From Pedobacter jejuensis (GTDB taxonomy: Bacteria; Bacteroidota; Bacteroidia; Sphingobacteriales; Sphingobacteriaceae): DNA of 64,000 bases. This document shows, piece by piece, positions 37,240 through 46,571 of this stretch. The translations under genes and the position numbers were made by a program. The stretch covers positions 186,001 to 250,000 of the forward strand of contig NZ_RBEE01000042.1 of NCBI RefSeq assembly GCF_003725795.1. The letters are read 5' to 3'. The notes beneath the pieces are model-generated. The model did not search any database and was not told the origin of the DNA. It saw only the letters and a program-made list of their open reading frames with translations. The first letter of the stretch is position 1. Each line of letters begins with the position of its first letter.

Positions 37240-37838
37240 ACGAAATCTCACCTCAACAGGCTAAAAAAGCCGCAGACCGAAAAGCAATAAAATTTATCGT
37301 AATGCTCTTCGTATTATACATCATTTTTAGCCAGGGAAATATATTTATGAATAGTGTAATGAGTCCGGGTGGAAAGTACTATAACGCCCTTATTTCATCA
37401 CATTTTGATTATATACAAGGTTTAAAAAATGCGCTCATTGTACCTGCCGTGTGGATTATTAAACTATTTGGTTTTTATGCTATTCACAATGAAATGGATG
37501 TTATGGTTGTAAACGGACCCCTACTTCGAATTAATTATTCTTGCCTCGGCTTAGGCGTAATGAGTTTTTTAGCCGCTTTTGTATTGGCATTTCCAACAAG
37601 CTGGAAAGAAACCTTTAAAATGTTGGTTTTAGGAATTTTGTCTATCTATATTTTAAATGTATTAAGGATTGCAGGCTTAGGATTACTTTTCGGATATTTT
37701 CACAGTCAGCGGAATTATTTCGAATACCACCACGAAATATTTAATGTAATCGTTTACATCTTCATTTTTATAATGCTTTACGTTTGGATTAAAAAAAACA
37801 CAAAAATCAATGGCCCAAAACATGATAAGCAACGCTAA
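37236..37838 (+). CDS. exosortase, Bacteroidota type (possibly XrtY)
   Basis: A 200-residue protein with about six membrane helices. The exosortase/archaeosortase catalytic set is visible: Cys103 in NYSCLGLGVMS, Arg144 in NVLRIAG and His165/His166 in YHHEIFN. These enzymes cleave C-terminal sorting tails and hand the protein to a membrane or polysaccharide anchor. The neighbouring Wzy-like protein and GT4 suggest the class NCBI calls XrtY, but I assign that label from memory. Likely substrates are the CxLDDY-tail proteins at 9003-9446 and, before truncation, 9708-9860. It sits between a GT2 and a carbamoyltransferase in one coupled run. Confidence 0.9.
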   Translation: MNEISPQQAKKAADRKAIKFIVMLFVLYIIFSQGNIFMNSVMSPGGKYYNALISSHFDYIQGLKNALIVPAVWIIKLFGFYAIHNEMDVMVVNGPLLRINYSCLGLGVMSFLAAFVLAFPTSWKETFKMLVLGILSIYILNVLRIAGLGLLFGYFHSQRNYFEYHHEIFNVIVYIFIFIMLYVWIKKNTKINGPKHDKQR

Positions 37839-37846
37839 AATCTGAT

Positions 37847-39571
37847 ATGTATATTTTAGGAATTAACGCCTTTCATGGAGATTCTGCAGCTTGCATTTAC
37901 AAAGATGGATTAATCGTAGCCGCTGCAGAAGAAGAACGCTTCCGGCGAATTAAGCATTGGGCTGGTTTTCCTTCGATGTCGATTCAATTTTGTTTACATG
38001 AAGCCGGCATTGATATTAGAGAAGTAGATCATATTGCAATTTCAAGAAACCCCAGAGCAAATTTTACCAAAAAAGTTTTTACTGCATTAAAAAATCGGCT
38101 AAGCGTAAAAAACATAACCAACAGGTTGCAGAACTTACAAAAAGCAAAAAGTATTGGAGATGAATTTATCACACACTTTGGATTGAAGCCAAACGAATTA
38201 AAAGCAGAAATTCATAATATTGAACATCATCGAACGCATTTGGCAAGTGCATTTTTTGCCTCTCCTTTTGACGAATCGGCAATACTGAGTATTGATGGCT
38301 TCGGAGATTTTACCAGCACAATGACAGCAATCGGAAAAGACAATAAAATTTCGGTGTTAGATACGGTTAGCTATCCACATTCTCTGGGCTTATTTTATAC
38401 CGCTTTAACACAATTTTTAGGCTTCAGACATTATGGTGATGAATACAAAGTAATGGGACTTGCACCTTATGGCCAAGCAGTTTATGAAAGGGAAATCCAG
38501 GATTTAATTCATTTAAAATCAAATGGTTTATTTGAACTGAACCTTACATATTTTACTCATACAAAAAAAGGTGTTCAAATGATTTGGAATAATGGAATAC
38601 CAGAAATGGAATCTGTATTTTCTGGAGAGCTGATTCGTTTATTAGGACCTTCAAGGCTACATGATGAGCCAATTTCGCAGCGACATAAAAATATAGCGGC
38701 AAGTGTACAAAAAGTCACCGAAAAAGTCATTTTTCACATTCTTAAACACTTGCAAAACACTACTGGCTTAACAAAAATATGTATTGCTGGTGGTGTTGCA
38801 CAAAACTCGGTAGCGAATGGAAAAATTTTACAACAAACGCAATTTGAACAAATTTACATTCCACCCGCCGGACACGATGCCGGAACTTGTCTAGGTGCAG
38901 CATTGTGGGTGTATAATCAAGTACTTCAAAAACCTCGAACTTTACCAATGTTACATGCCTATTTCGGTAGTAAATTTAATAATACTTACATAGAAGACCT
39001 GCTAAATTCAAAAAATATAAAATACCTTAAACCATCAATTGATGAATATTATGAGGTGATTACAAACTGCTTAAAGAATGAAGGTGTGGTTGGATGGTTT
39101 CAAGGCCGGGCAGAATTTGGTCCTAGAGCATTAGGTCACCGTTCAATTCTCGCTGATCCAAGAAATACAAAAGCCAAGGATATCCTTAATGGTAAAATTA
39201 AGCGACGAGAATCATTCCGCCCTTTTGCTCCATCCATTCTATCAGAGTTTGTTGATGAATATTTTGAGCAAACAGATGATGTACCTTTTATGGAAAAGGT
39301 ATTCAAAATAAAAAAAAATAAAAGTGATTGCATTCCCGCCGTTACTCATGTTGATGGTACCGGAAGGTTACAAACTGTTCATGCAAATACAGACGAGCGT
39401 TATCACAAGCTGATTTATTCATTTTACAAACAAACAGGTGTGCCTATTCTCTTAAACACTTCTTTTAATGAAAACGAACCTATTGTTAACACACCCGAGG
39501 AAGCGTTAGACTGCTTTTTACGTACCAAAATGGATATGTTGGTTATGGAAGATATTATTGTATTGAGGTGA
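37847..39571 (+). CDS. carbamoyltransferase, NodU/CmcH family
   Basis: A 574-residue enzyme that would use carbamoyl phosphate and ATP to O-carbamoylate a sugar hydroxyl. The N-terminal actin-like part reads LGINAFHGDSAACIY and EEERFRRIKHWAGFPS. The middle has HHRTHLASAFFASPF and YKVMGLAPYG. The C-terminal YrdC-like domain contains GWFQGRAEFGPRALGHRSIL and PFAPSIL. It is the last gene of the locus and starts 8 bp after the exosortase gene. Confidence 0.95.
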   Translation: MYILGINAFHGDSAACIYKDGLIVAAAEEERFRRIKHWAGFPSMSIQFCLHEAGIDIREVDHIAISRNPRANFTKKVFTALKNRLSVKNITNRLQNLQKAKSIGDEFITHFGLKPNELKAEIHNIEHHRTHLASAFFASPFDESAILSIDGFGDFTSTMTAIGKDNKISVLDTVSYPHSLGLFYTALTQFLGFRHYGDEYKVMGLAPYGQAVYEREIQDLIHLKSNGLFELNLTYFTHTKKGVQMIWNNGIPEMESVFSGELIRLLGPSRLHDEPISQRHKNIAASVQKVTEKVIFHILKHLQNTTGLTKICIAGGVAQNSVANGKILQQTQFEQIYIPPAGHDAGTCLGAALWVYNQVLQKPRTLPMLHAYFGSKFNNTYIEDLLNSKNIKYLKPSIDEYYEVITNCLKNEGVVGWFQGRAEFGPRALGHRSILADPRNTKAKDILNGKIKRRESFRPFAPSILSEFVDEYFEQTDDVPFMEKVFKIKKNKSDCIPAVTHVDGTGRLQTVHANTDERYHKLIYSFYKQTGVPILLNTSFNENEPIVNTPEEALDCFLRTKMDMLVMEDIIVLR

Positions 39572-39708
39572 AATTGATTTTTTTTAAGTATATAAGTCAA
39601 CTGATTTGTATTTCAATAACTATCTGCTTATATCAAATGTTAAAGTTTTGTATACTTGATAATCAGTATTAATTTTTACGTATATTGCTTATAACCAATT
39701 ATAAAGAT

Positions 39709-40158
39709 ATGAGCACATTAAAAAAATTGCAGGATTGGGGTGATCGTCATCATCCAGCCTGGCTTGATTATTTTAGGATTCTTTTAGGTATTGTTTTAAT
39801 ATGGAAGGGCATTGCATTTTACCTAAATATGGGTGCATTCAGTTCGCTAATGCATCATGCACATTTAGGTACGGCAGTTTTTATTAGCATGATAGCGCAT
39901 TTTATTATCATTGTACATTTAATTGGAGGTTTGGCTATTGCTTTAGGTACGCATACAAGAGCTTTTTGCCTCATTAACTTACCAATTCTTATCGGTGCGG
40001 TTTTCTTTATAAACTTGTCAACCAATATTTTCAGACCATATTCCGAATTGTGGCTATCAATATCTGTTCTTATCGGATTAATTTGTTTTATAATAGAAGG
40101 AAACGGAGTTTTATCTGTTGATTATACAAGAAAATTAAAAGCAGATGTTAATCAATGA
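39709..40158 (+). CDS. DoxX-family membrane protein
   Basis: A 149-residue protein with four membrane helices and the start WLDYFRILLGIVLIWKGIAF. DoxX relatives are small quinone- or redox-linked inner-membrane proteins; the function here is unknown. I chose the ATG at 39709, whose product starts MSTLKKLQDWGDRHH; the in-frame 39685 start would add eight residues. It is a single-gene unit between the carbamoyltransferase and a strong terminator. Confidence 0.85.
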   Translation: MSTLKKLQDWGDRHHPAWLDYFRILLGIVLIWKGIAFYLNMGAFSSLMHHAHLGTAVFISMIAHFIIIVHLIGGLAIALGTHTRAFCLINLPILIGAVFFINLSTNIFRPYSELWLSISVLIGLICFIIEGNGVLSVDYTRKLKADVNQ

Positions 40159-40218
40159 TCTCCAGAATAATTTTTAGGTTATTGATTAGTAAGTTTTAAA
40201 TATCTATCAATAAAAGAA

Positions 40219-40262
40219 AAGCCCCGGATTTAGAGCGTTCAAACTCTTAATCCGGGGCTTAT
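40219..40262 (+). terminator. intrinsic terminator after the DoxX gene
   Basis: AAGCCCCGGATT (40219-40230) pairs perfectly with AATCCGGGGCTT (40249-40260) around an 18-nt loop. It is GC-rich in an AT-rich surrounding and followed by ATTTATTT. It may act in both directions, also ending the RND operon transcripts. Confidence 0.8.
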
Positions 40263-40279
40263 TTATTTAATGCCTTTTT

Positions 40280-40694
40280 TAGTTTACGTCACCCTGAATT
40301 TATTTCAGGGTCTTATTTGCAGGAAGATGCTGAAATAAATTCAGCAAGACGTGTCGTATAAACAATACGGCGATTAAACAGCAAAATATTAATAACCTCC
40401 CTTTCCTTAGTTTACGTCACCCTGAATTTATTTCAGGGTCTTATTTGCAGGAAAGATGCTGAAATAAATTCAGCAAGACGTGTCGAATAAGCAATACGGC
40501 GATAAAACAGCAAACTTATAAATAAGCTGCTTTTTTTAAATTTACGTCACCCTGAATTTATTTCAGGGTCTTATTTGCAGGAAGATGCTGAAATAAATTC
40601 AGCAAGACGTGTCGTATAAACAATATGGTGATAAACAGAAACCTTATGAATAAGCTGCTTTTTTTTAGTTTACGTCACCCTGAATTTATTTCAG
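40280..40694 (+). repeat. BIME-like palindromic repeat array, copies R1-R3 plus partial R4
   Basis: Three full units (40280-40388, 40409-40512, 40539-40638) and a truncated one (40669-40694). Each unit has GTCACCCTGAATTTATTTC and its GGGTC, a spacer of about 15 nt, GATGCTGAAATAAATTCAGC and a conserved end (GACGTGTCGTATAAACAATA). They are inverted relative to the copies at 8.2-9.0 kb. No gene is present in 40159-40868. Confidence 0.92.
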
Positions 40695-40868
40695 CCGCTT
40701 TTCTTATTTAGTTCAAGAATCCAACACGAGTTAAACGCTAGTTGAAAACGTTTCGACAGGCTTAACGTGTCAAATTTAGTAAATACTGATTCTAAAAATC
40801 TCGCAAACTCAACACGACAAATCGAAAAATAAGTTATTTTAATACTCAACTTCAAACCATTTTTTCAG
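40695..40868. other. gene-free stretch before the efflux operon end
   Basis: About 170 bases, apparently without a gene. It sits between the truncated repeat R4 and the end of the OprM-type gene. Together with the terminator and repeats, the whole interval 40159-40868 is non-coding. Confidence 0.6.
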
Positions 40869-42302
40869 TTAATTCCATCCGCCACCAAGTGCGTGGTAGA
40901 TATTTACGACTGCATTTAATTGTTGTTTCTTGGTTTCAATAAGCTCTAGTTTAGATTGCAAGGCATCACGCTGAGTCATCAAAACTTCAAAATAATCGGC
41001 TCTAGCTGCTTTAAATAAATCGTTCGAAATATCTATAGACTGCGTTAGTGCCAAAACTTGTTTCGATTTTAAATCGTAACTTTTTTGAAGGTTTGTAATG
41101 TTTGACAACTGATTTGCAACCTCAACATATCCATTTAAAATTGTTTTCTCATAGTTAAAAACAGCCTGCAATTGTTTTGCATTTGCAGTCGCATATTCTG
41201 CTTTTATTGCATTTCTGTTAATTAGTGGTCCGGCCAAATCTGCTGCTAAAGAATAAGCTAACGATTCGGGAGTTCTCAATAAATAAGATGGATTAAATGC
41301 CTGATAACCAATAGTTGCAGATATACCTAATGATGGATAAAATTGTGCTTTTGCAACCTGAACATCCAATTTCGCTGCTGCCAAATCTAATTCAGCTTGC
41401 TTTATATCAGGGCGATTTGCCAATAACTGTGCCGGCAAACCAACTTGAACAGTTGGTGGTACCAAATCTGTAAAACTTCCCTTATCTCTAACAATTGGTT
41501 GCGGGAAGCGACCTAACAGGTAATTGATTTTATTTTCGCTCTCTGTAATGTTTTGCAGGATATCAAATTCAAGGCTTTTAGAACTTAAAACCTCAGCTTC
41601 GAATTTTCTTACGGCAAGTTCAGTAACCCGTGTTGCCTGCTTTTGAATCTTCATTAATTCTAAAGCATTACTTTGCAAGGCGATATTCTGTTTTACAATA
41701 GCCAATTGATTATCAAGTGCCAGCAATTCGTAGTATGAATTGGCAACTTCAGCAACCAAATTGGTGATAACGAAATTTCTTCCTTCTACTGTAGATAGAT
41801 ATCTGGTAACAGCAGCTTTCTTAGCATTTCTAAGTTTATGCCAAATGTCAGCTTCCCAATTTGCTTGCAAGCCAAAAGCATAATCAGGTAAAACATCGGG
41901 TACTTCTCTACCTGGAGTGATATCTGTAGAAGCATCGCCCGCACCAGAACTTGTGTATCGCCCAACTTTCTCCAATCCTGCTCCAACACGATAACCTAAA
42001 GTTGGTAATAAATCACCCTTTCTAGATTTTATTTCGTTTTTAGCAATCTCAATTTCTTGAAGCGTTACGTTTAGTTCCTGATTGTTTTTTATTGCGGTAT
42101 CAATCAAGCTTACCAAATTAGGATCGGTAAAAAATTGTCGCCATTGTAATTTACCAGTATTTGTGCTGTCTGTTAGGTTGTTAAAACCAGCAGGAACGTT
42201 TTTATTTTCGTTACGTTGCGCAAATTCGGGCACTTTACAAGCAGCGTATGCTGCACATATTAATACTAAACCTAAGTATCTATAAATATTTCTCTTAAAC
42301 AT
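40869..42302 (-). CDS. outer-membrane efflux lipoprotein, OprM/NodT type
   Basis: A 477-residue TolC-like channel. The N-terminus is a lipoprotein signal (Cys22 in AAYAAC). Two OEP repeats are recognisable, with LQANWEADIWHKLRNAKKA and the second-half LANRPDIKQAELDLAAAKLDV, both family hallmarks. It forms the outer part of the tripartite pump with the next two genes. It overlaps the RND gene by 8 bp and is the last gene of the operon. Confidence 0.95.
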   Translation of the reverse strand: MFKRNIYRYLGLVLICAAYAACKVPEFAQRNENKNVPAGFNNLTDSTNTGKLQWRQFFTDPNLVSLIDTAIKNNQELNVTLQEIEIAKNEIKSRKGDLLPTLGYRVGAGLEKVGRYTSSGAGDASTDITPGREVPDVLPDYAFGLQANWEADIWHKLRNAKKAAVTRYLSTVEGRNFVITNLVAEVANSYYELLALDNQLAIVKQNIALQSNALELMKIQKQATRVTELAVRKFEAEVLSSKSLEFDILQNITESENKINYLLGRFPQPIVRDKGSFTDLVPPTVQVGLPAQLLANRPDIKQAELDLAAAKLDVQVAKAQFYPSLGISATIGYQAFNPSYLLRTPESLAYSLAADLAGPLINRNAIKAEYATANAKQLQAVFNYEKTILNGYVEVANQLSNITNLQKSYDLKSKQVLALTQSIDISNDLFKAARADYFEVLMTQRDALQSKLELIETKKQQLNAVVNIYHALGGGWN

Positions 42303-45300
42303 TATCTTCTATTTCTTCAGTTAATGGATGTTCTTCTTCAATTTTTATCAGCTTATGTTTTGCTGCAATTGTTCCGAAAACAAAGTACAAGCCTGGGATA
42401 ACAATTACCCCGAATATGGTTCCGAAAAGCATACCGCCAGCAGCGGCAGAACCAATTGTTCGGTTACCGATCTTACCCGGACCGCTTGCTATCATCAACG
42501 GGATTAAACCTGCGATAAATGCGAATGATGTCATTAGAATTGGTCGGAAACGTACACTTGCACCTTCCATTGCAGCTTTTAAAATTGTTGCACCCTGCGC
42601 CTGTCTTTGTGTGGCAAACTCTACTATTAAAACTGCGTTTTTACCAAGCAAACCAATTAGCATAACCATGGCAACCTGGGCGTAGATGTTATTCTCCAAA
42701 CCTAAAAGCTTTAAGAAAAGAAATGCACCAAAAATTCCAACTGGTAATGATAGAATAACAGATAATGGCAGGATAAAGCTTTCATACTGAGCGGCAAGCA
42801 CCAGATAAACAAAGCCCAAACAGATTAAAAAGATATAAATAGCTTCATTTCCACGCGATACTTCATCTTTGGAAATCCCTGCCCAATCTATCCCGAAACC
42901 GCGAGGCAAAGTTTTCTTAGCTACTTCGGTTATTGCTGCAATAGCCTCACCAGAACTATAGCCCGAAGCAGATTGACCACTAATTTCTGCAGCATTGTAC
43001 ATGTTGTGACGAGTAATTTCTGATAGTCCGTATACTTTATCCATGGTCATAAAAGCTGAAAATGGAACCATTTCATCTTTATCGTTTTTAACCGAAAGTT
43101 TTAAGATATCACTTGGCAAAGCCCTATACTGTGGCAAGGCCTGAACCATAACTTTATATTGACGGTCGTATTTTATAAAGCTGGTTTCGTAATTACTACC
43201 TACAAACGTAGATAGCGTATTCATGGCATTATCAATCGTAACGCCTTTTTGCTGGGCAATATCGTTGTCTATCTTCAACATGTATTGAGGAAAACTTGCG
43301 CTGTAAAAAGTAAAAACAGATGATAACTCTTTGCGCTTATTTAGTTCTCTAACAAAATCATTTGCAACGGTTTCCATTTTTCTATAATCGCCGCTTCCTG
43401 CTTTATCAAGCAAACGAAGTTCAAAACCGCCTGCAGCACCATAACCCGGAACTGCCGGTGGCTGGAAAAACTCTATAGCAGCACCAGGAATAGATTTAGA
43501 TTTTTCTTCTAATTCTTTAATGATATCCTGAGCAGAACTTTTTCGTTCATCCCAATCTTTTAAATTGATCAAACATGTACCCGAGTTTGAACCAGTACCT
43601 TCGGTTAAAATTTCGTAACCTGCGAGCGATGAAACAGATTTTACGCCATCAATATCCTCGCACATTTTTTGAAGTTTCTCCGCTATCTGGTCGGTACGCT
43701 CTAAAGTAGAACCTGGCGGCGTTTGAATAATGGCATAAACCATTCCCTGGTCTTCATTTGGAATAAAACCAGATGGAACGCTACTACTTAAACCCCAAAT
43801 TCCTAGGCAGAACACAATCAGTACGCCAAAAGTTAATAACCTGCGACTAACAACTTTGGTTAAAACCAACTCATATTTACCCGAAAGTTTGGCAAAGCCA
43901 TTGTTAAATCCATCAAGAAATTTATCTACTATGGTTTTCTTTTTAGGTGCGCCATGACCGTTTTTCAACATGATTGCGCATAAAGCAGGTGTTAGTGTAA
44001 GTGCAACAATACCCGAAAGAATAATTGCCGTAGCCATGGTTATGGAAAACTGACGATAAAAAATACCCACCGGACCAGACATGAACGTAACCGGAATAAA
44101 TACCGATGCCATTAAGAAAGTAATGGCGATAATGGCTCCACTAATTTCTTTCATCGCCTCTTGCGTCGCCCTCAGAACTGACATTTTTCGATCATGTTCC
44201 ATTTTTGCATGTACCGCCTCAATAACCACAATTGCATCATCCACAACCACCCCTATCGCCAATACCAATGCAAAAAGTGTAATCAAATTTAGCGTAATGC
44301 CGAAGAAAGACATGAAAACAAAGGTTCCAATGAGCGAAACCGGAACGGCAATAGCTGGAATAACGGTAGAACGCCAATCGCCCAGAAATAGAAATACAAC
44401 CAATCCTACCAAAATAAAAGCTTCTACCAAAGTGTGAATTACCTTTTCTATAGATGCATCCAAGAATTTTGATACATCATAACTCACTTCATAATCTAAA
44501 CCTTTAGGAAAAGAGCTGGCTTTGATTTCGGCCATTTTAGCCTTAACATCTTTAATAACCTGAGTGGCGTTACTTCCGTACGATTGTTTTAAAACGATAG
44601 CCGCCGATGCTTTGCCGTTTAAAGTAGAATACAGATTGTAAGCCGAAGCACTAAAATCTACATCAGCTACATCTTTTAAACGCAACATTTCGCCATTGGC
44701 ATTTGCCCTTAACACAATGTTTTCGTAACCCTCTTTGGTATTAAAACGACCTGAATATTTTAATACATATTCAAAAGCTTGAGATCTTCTTCCTGAGCTT
44801 TCGCCTGTTTTACCTGGCGATGCTTCTAAACTTTGTTCATCAAGCGATTTCATCACCTCATCAACAGAAATTTTGTAAGCCTGCATTCGGTCGGGCTTTA
44901 ACCAAATTCGCATGGCATAATCCCTATCACCCAAAATATCTGCAAAACCAACGCCATCAATCCTTTTCAATTCCGAAAGTAAATTGATATCGGCAAAGTT
45001 GTAGAGGAAATTTTGGTTCATTTTCGGATCTTTACTATATAAGTTGATGTACATCAACATATTAGATTCCTCACGAGTGATTTTAACCCCTTCTCTTACT
45101 ACCAAAGGCGGCAACTTATTGGTTACCGCAGCCACACGGTTTTGAACATTTAATGATGCCTGGTTTGGATCTGTTCCCAAGTTAAATACAACCTGTATAG
45201 ATGCTTCACCGTCGTTTCCGGCATCAGAAGCAATGTATTTCATTCCTGGTACGCCGTTTAACGCTCGCTCTAACGGAATAACAACCGATTTAATAAGTAA

Positions 45301-45465
45301 TTCGTTATTTGCTCCGGGATATTCTGCCGTGATATTAACTTTGGGTGGAGATATGGATGGAAATTGAGTTACAGGGAGATAGCTAATGGCTAAAACACCC
45401 AAAAACACAATTACAAGCGATATAACGATAGAAAGGACGGGCCTTTGTATGAATTTGCTAAACAT
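42295..45465 (-). CDS. RND efflux transporter permease, HAE1 family (AcrB-like)
   Basis: A 1056-residue proton-driven pump. The start is MFSKFIQRPVLSIVISLVIV. Motifs include the first-half proton-relay stretch FALVLAIGVVVDDAIVVIEA with its Asp pair, GIFYRQFSITMATAIILSG, and the second-half MLIGLLGKNAVLIVEFA. The large porter domains (GVPGMKYIASDAGNDGEASI and others) are complete. Its hydrophobic substrates (drugs, dyes or lipids) cannot be named. It is the middle gene of the operon, 23 bp after the MFP gene. Confidence 0.96.
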   Translation of the reverse strand: MFSKFIQRPVLSIVISLVIVFLGVLAISYLPVTQFPSISPPKVNITAEYPGANNELLIKSVVIPLERALNGVPGMKYIASDAGNDGEASIQVVFNLGTDPNQASLNVQNRVAAVTNKLPPLVVREGVKITREESNMLMYINLYSKDPKMNQNFLYNFADINLLSELKRIDGVGFADILGDRDYAMRIWLKPDRMQAYKISVDEVMKSLDEQSLEASPGKTGESSGRRSQAFEYVLKYSGRFNTKEGYENIVLRANANGEMLRLKDVADVDFSASAYNLYSTLNGKASAAIVLKQSYGSNATQVIKDVKAKMAEIKASSFPKGLDYEVSYDVSKFLDASIEKVIHTLVEAFILVGLVVFLFLGDWRSTVIPAIAVPVSLIGTFVFMSFFGITLNLITLFALVLAIGVVVDDAIVVIEAVHAKMEHDRKMSVLRATQEAMKEISGAIIAITFLMASVFIPVTFMSGPVGIFYRQFSITMATAIILSGIVALTLTPALCAIMLKNGHGAPKKKTIVDKFLDGFNNGFAKLSGKYELVLTKVVSRRLLTFGVLIVFCLGIWGLSSSVPSGFIPNEDQGMVYAIIQTPPGSTLERTDQIAEKLQKMCEDIDGVKSVSSLAGYEILTEGTGSNSGTCLINLKDWDERKSSAQDIIKELEEKSKSIPGAAIEFFQPPAVPGYGAAGGFELRLLDKAGSGDYRKMETVANDFVRELNKRKELSSVFTFYSASFPQYMLKIDNDIAQQKGVTIDNAMNTLSTFVGSNYETSFIKYDRQYKVMVQALPQYRALPSDILKLSVKNDKDEMVPFSAFMTMDKVYGLSEITRHNMYNAAEISGQSASGYSSGEAIAAITEVAKKTLPRGFGIDWAGISKDEVSRGNEAIYIFLICLGFVYLVLAAQYESFILPLSVILSLPVGIFGAFLFLKLLGLENNIYAQVAMVMLIGLLGKNAVLIVEFATQRQAQGATILKAAMEGASVRFRPILMTSFAFIAGLIPLMIASGPGKIGNRTIGSAAAGGMLFGTIFGVIVIPGLYFVFGTIAAKHKLIKIEEEHPLTEEIEDNV

Positions 45466-45488
45466 AAAATAAGTATGGAGGATTTAGA

Positions 45489-46571
45489 TTATTCTGTTTT
45501 TAATCTCAACTGTTTGATGACTTCTTGCGGTTGCTGAAATTTATAGGTGATTTTATCATCATCTTTAACTTTTTGCACACCTTCCAATAAAATCTTATCG
45601 CCTAGAGCAAGGCCATCACCTATTACATATAAATCAGGTAGTTCACTTGCAATGGTTATCACCCTTGAATGGACCTTATTTTTACCATCGAGAACAAAAA
45701 CGTATGTTTTATCCTGAATATCGTAGGTTGCTTTTTGAGGAATAACCAATGCATTTTTTAGCGGTACAACCATTTGGATTTTACCTGTTTCGCCGTTTCT
45801 TAATAAATTATCGGTATTAGTAAACCTGGCCCTGAAGGCAATGTTACCCGTTTCGTTATTAAATTCACTTTCGATAACTTCTACCTTGCCTTTAGATTTT
45901 AGTAATTCATTATTAGCCAATAACAATCCAACCTCTTGTTGTCCTTTTACTTTTGCGGCAGATTGATAATTTAAATATTCGGGTTCGGATACATTGAAAT
46001 AAGCAAAAACCTGACTATTATCAGATAAGCTGGTAAGCAATGCACCCTCATCAACCATACTTCCCAATTTAAATGGAATGCGATCTATTGTGCCATCAAA
46101 TGGTGCACGGATTTCTGTAAAACCCAAATGCATTTTTGCTAATGAGGTTTCTGCATTGGCTGCCTGCAATTTGGCTTTAGCCATGGCCAGCTCATTTTTA
46201 GAAACTACATTTTTATCGGTAAGTAATTTTGTGTTTTCTAGTTCAATCTCAGCAGATTTGGTTTCTGCCTGTGCCTTTAACAATTCTGCTTGAAGCATTT
46301 TTGGCATAATCCTGAATAGCACCTGCCCAGCTCGTACATGCTGACCTTCATCTACATAAATATTTTGTAAATAGCCTTTTTCAAGCGCTCTGATTTCTAT
46401 ATTTCTAACAGATTTAATCTGAGAAACATACTCTTTAGTAAAGGAAGTATCGATTTTTAACGGTGAGGTAACCGCATAAGTAACAACTTCTTCTTTTTCT
46501 TCTTTTTTCGGTTTACAGCCTGTTACGTAAAGTAAAGCACACAAGCCAAGGAAAATGACATTTCTCTTCAT
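45489..46571 (-). CDS. RND efflux membrane fusion lipoprotein (AcrA-like)
   Basis: A 360-residue periplasmic adaptor with a lipoprotein signal (Cys19 in LYVTGC). The barrel-sandwich domain is seen in YLQNIYVDEGQHVRAGQVLF and FTEIRAPFDGTIDRIPFKLG. An alpha-hairpin lies between these two halves, and the beta-barrel follows with FRARFTNTDNLLRNGETG. It is the first gene of the MFP-RND-OMF operon. No regulator gene adjoins it; a 20-bp palindrome lies about 75 bp upstream. Confidence 0.95.
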   Translation of the reverse strand: MKRNVIFLGLCALLYVTGCKPKKEEKEEVVTYAVTSPLKIDTSFTKEYVSQIKSVRNIEIRALEKGYLQNIYVDEGQHVRAGQVLFRIMPKMLQAELLKAQAETKSAEIELENTKLLTDKNVVSKNELAMAKAKLQAANAETSLAKMHLGFTEIRAPFDGTIDRIPFKLGSMVDEGALLTSLSDNSQVFAYFNVSEPEYLNYQSAAKVKGQQEVGLLLANNELLKSKGKVEVIESEFNNETGNIAFRARFTNTDNLLRNGETGKIQMVVPLKNALVIPQKATYDIQDKTYVFVLDGKNKVHSRVITIASELPDLYVIGDGLALGDKILLEGVQKVKDDDKITYKFQQPQEVIKQLRLKTE

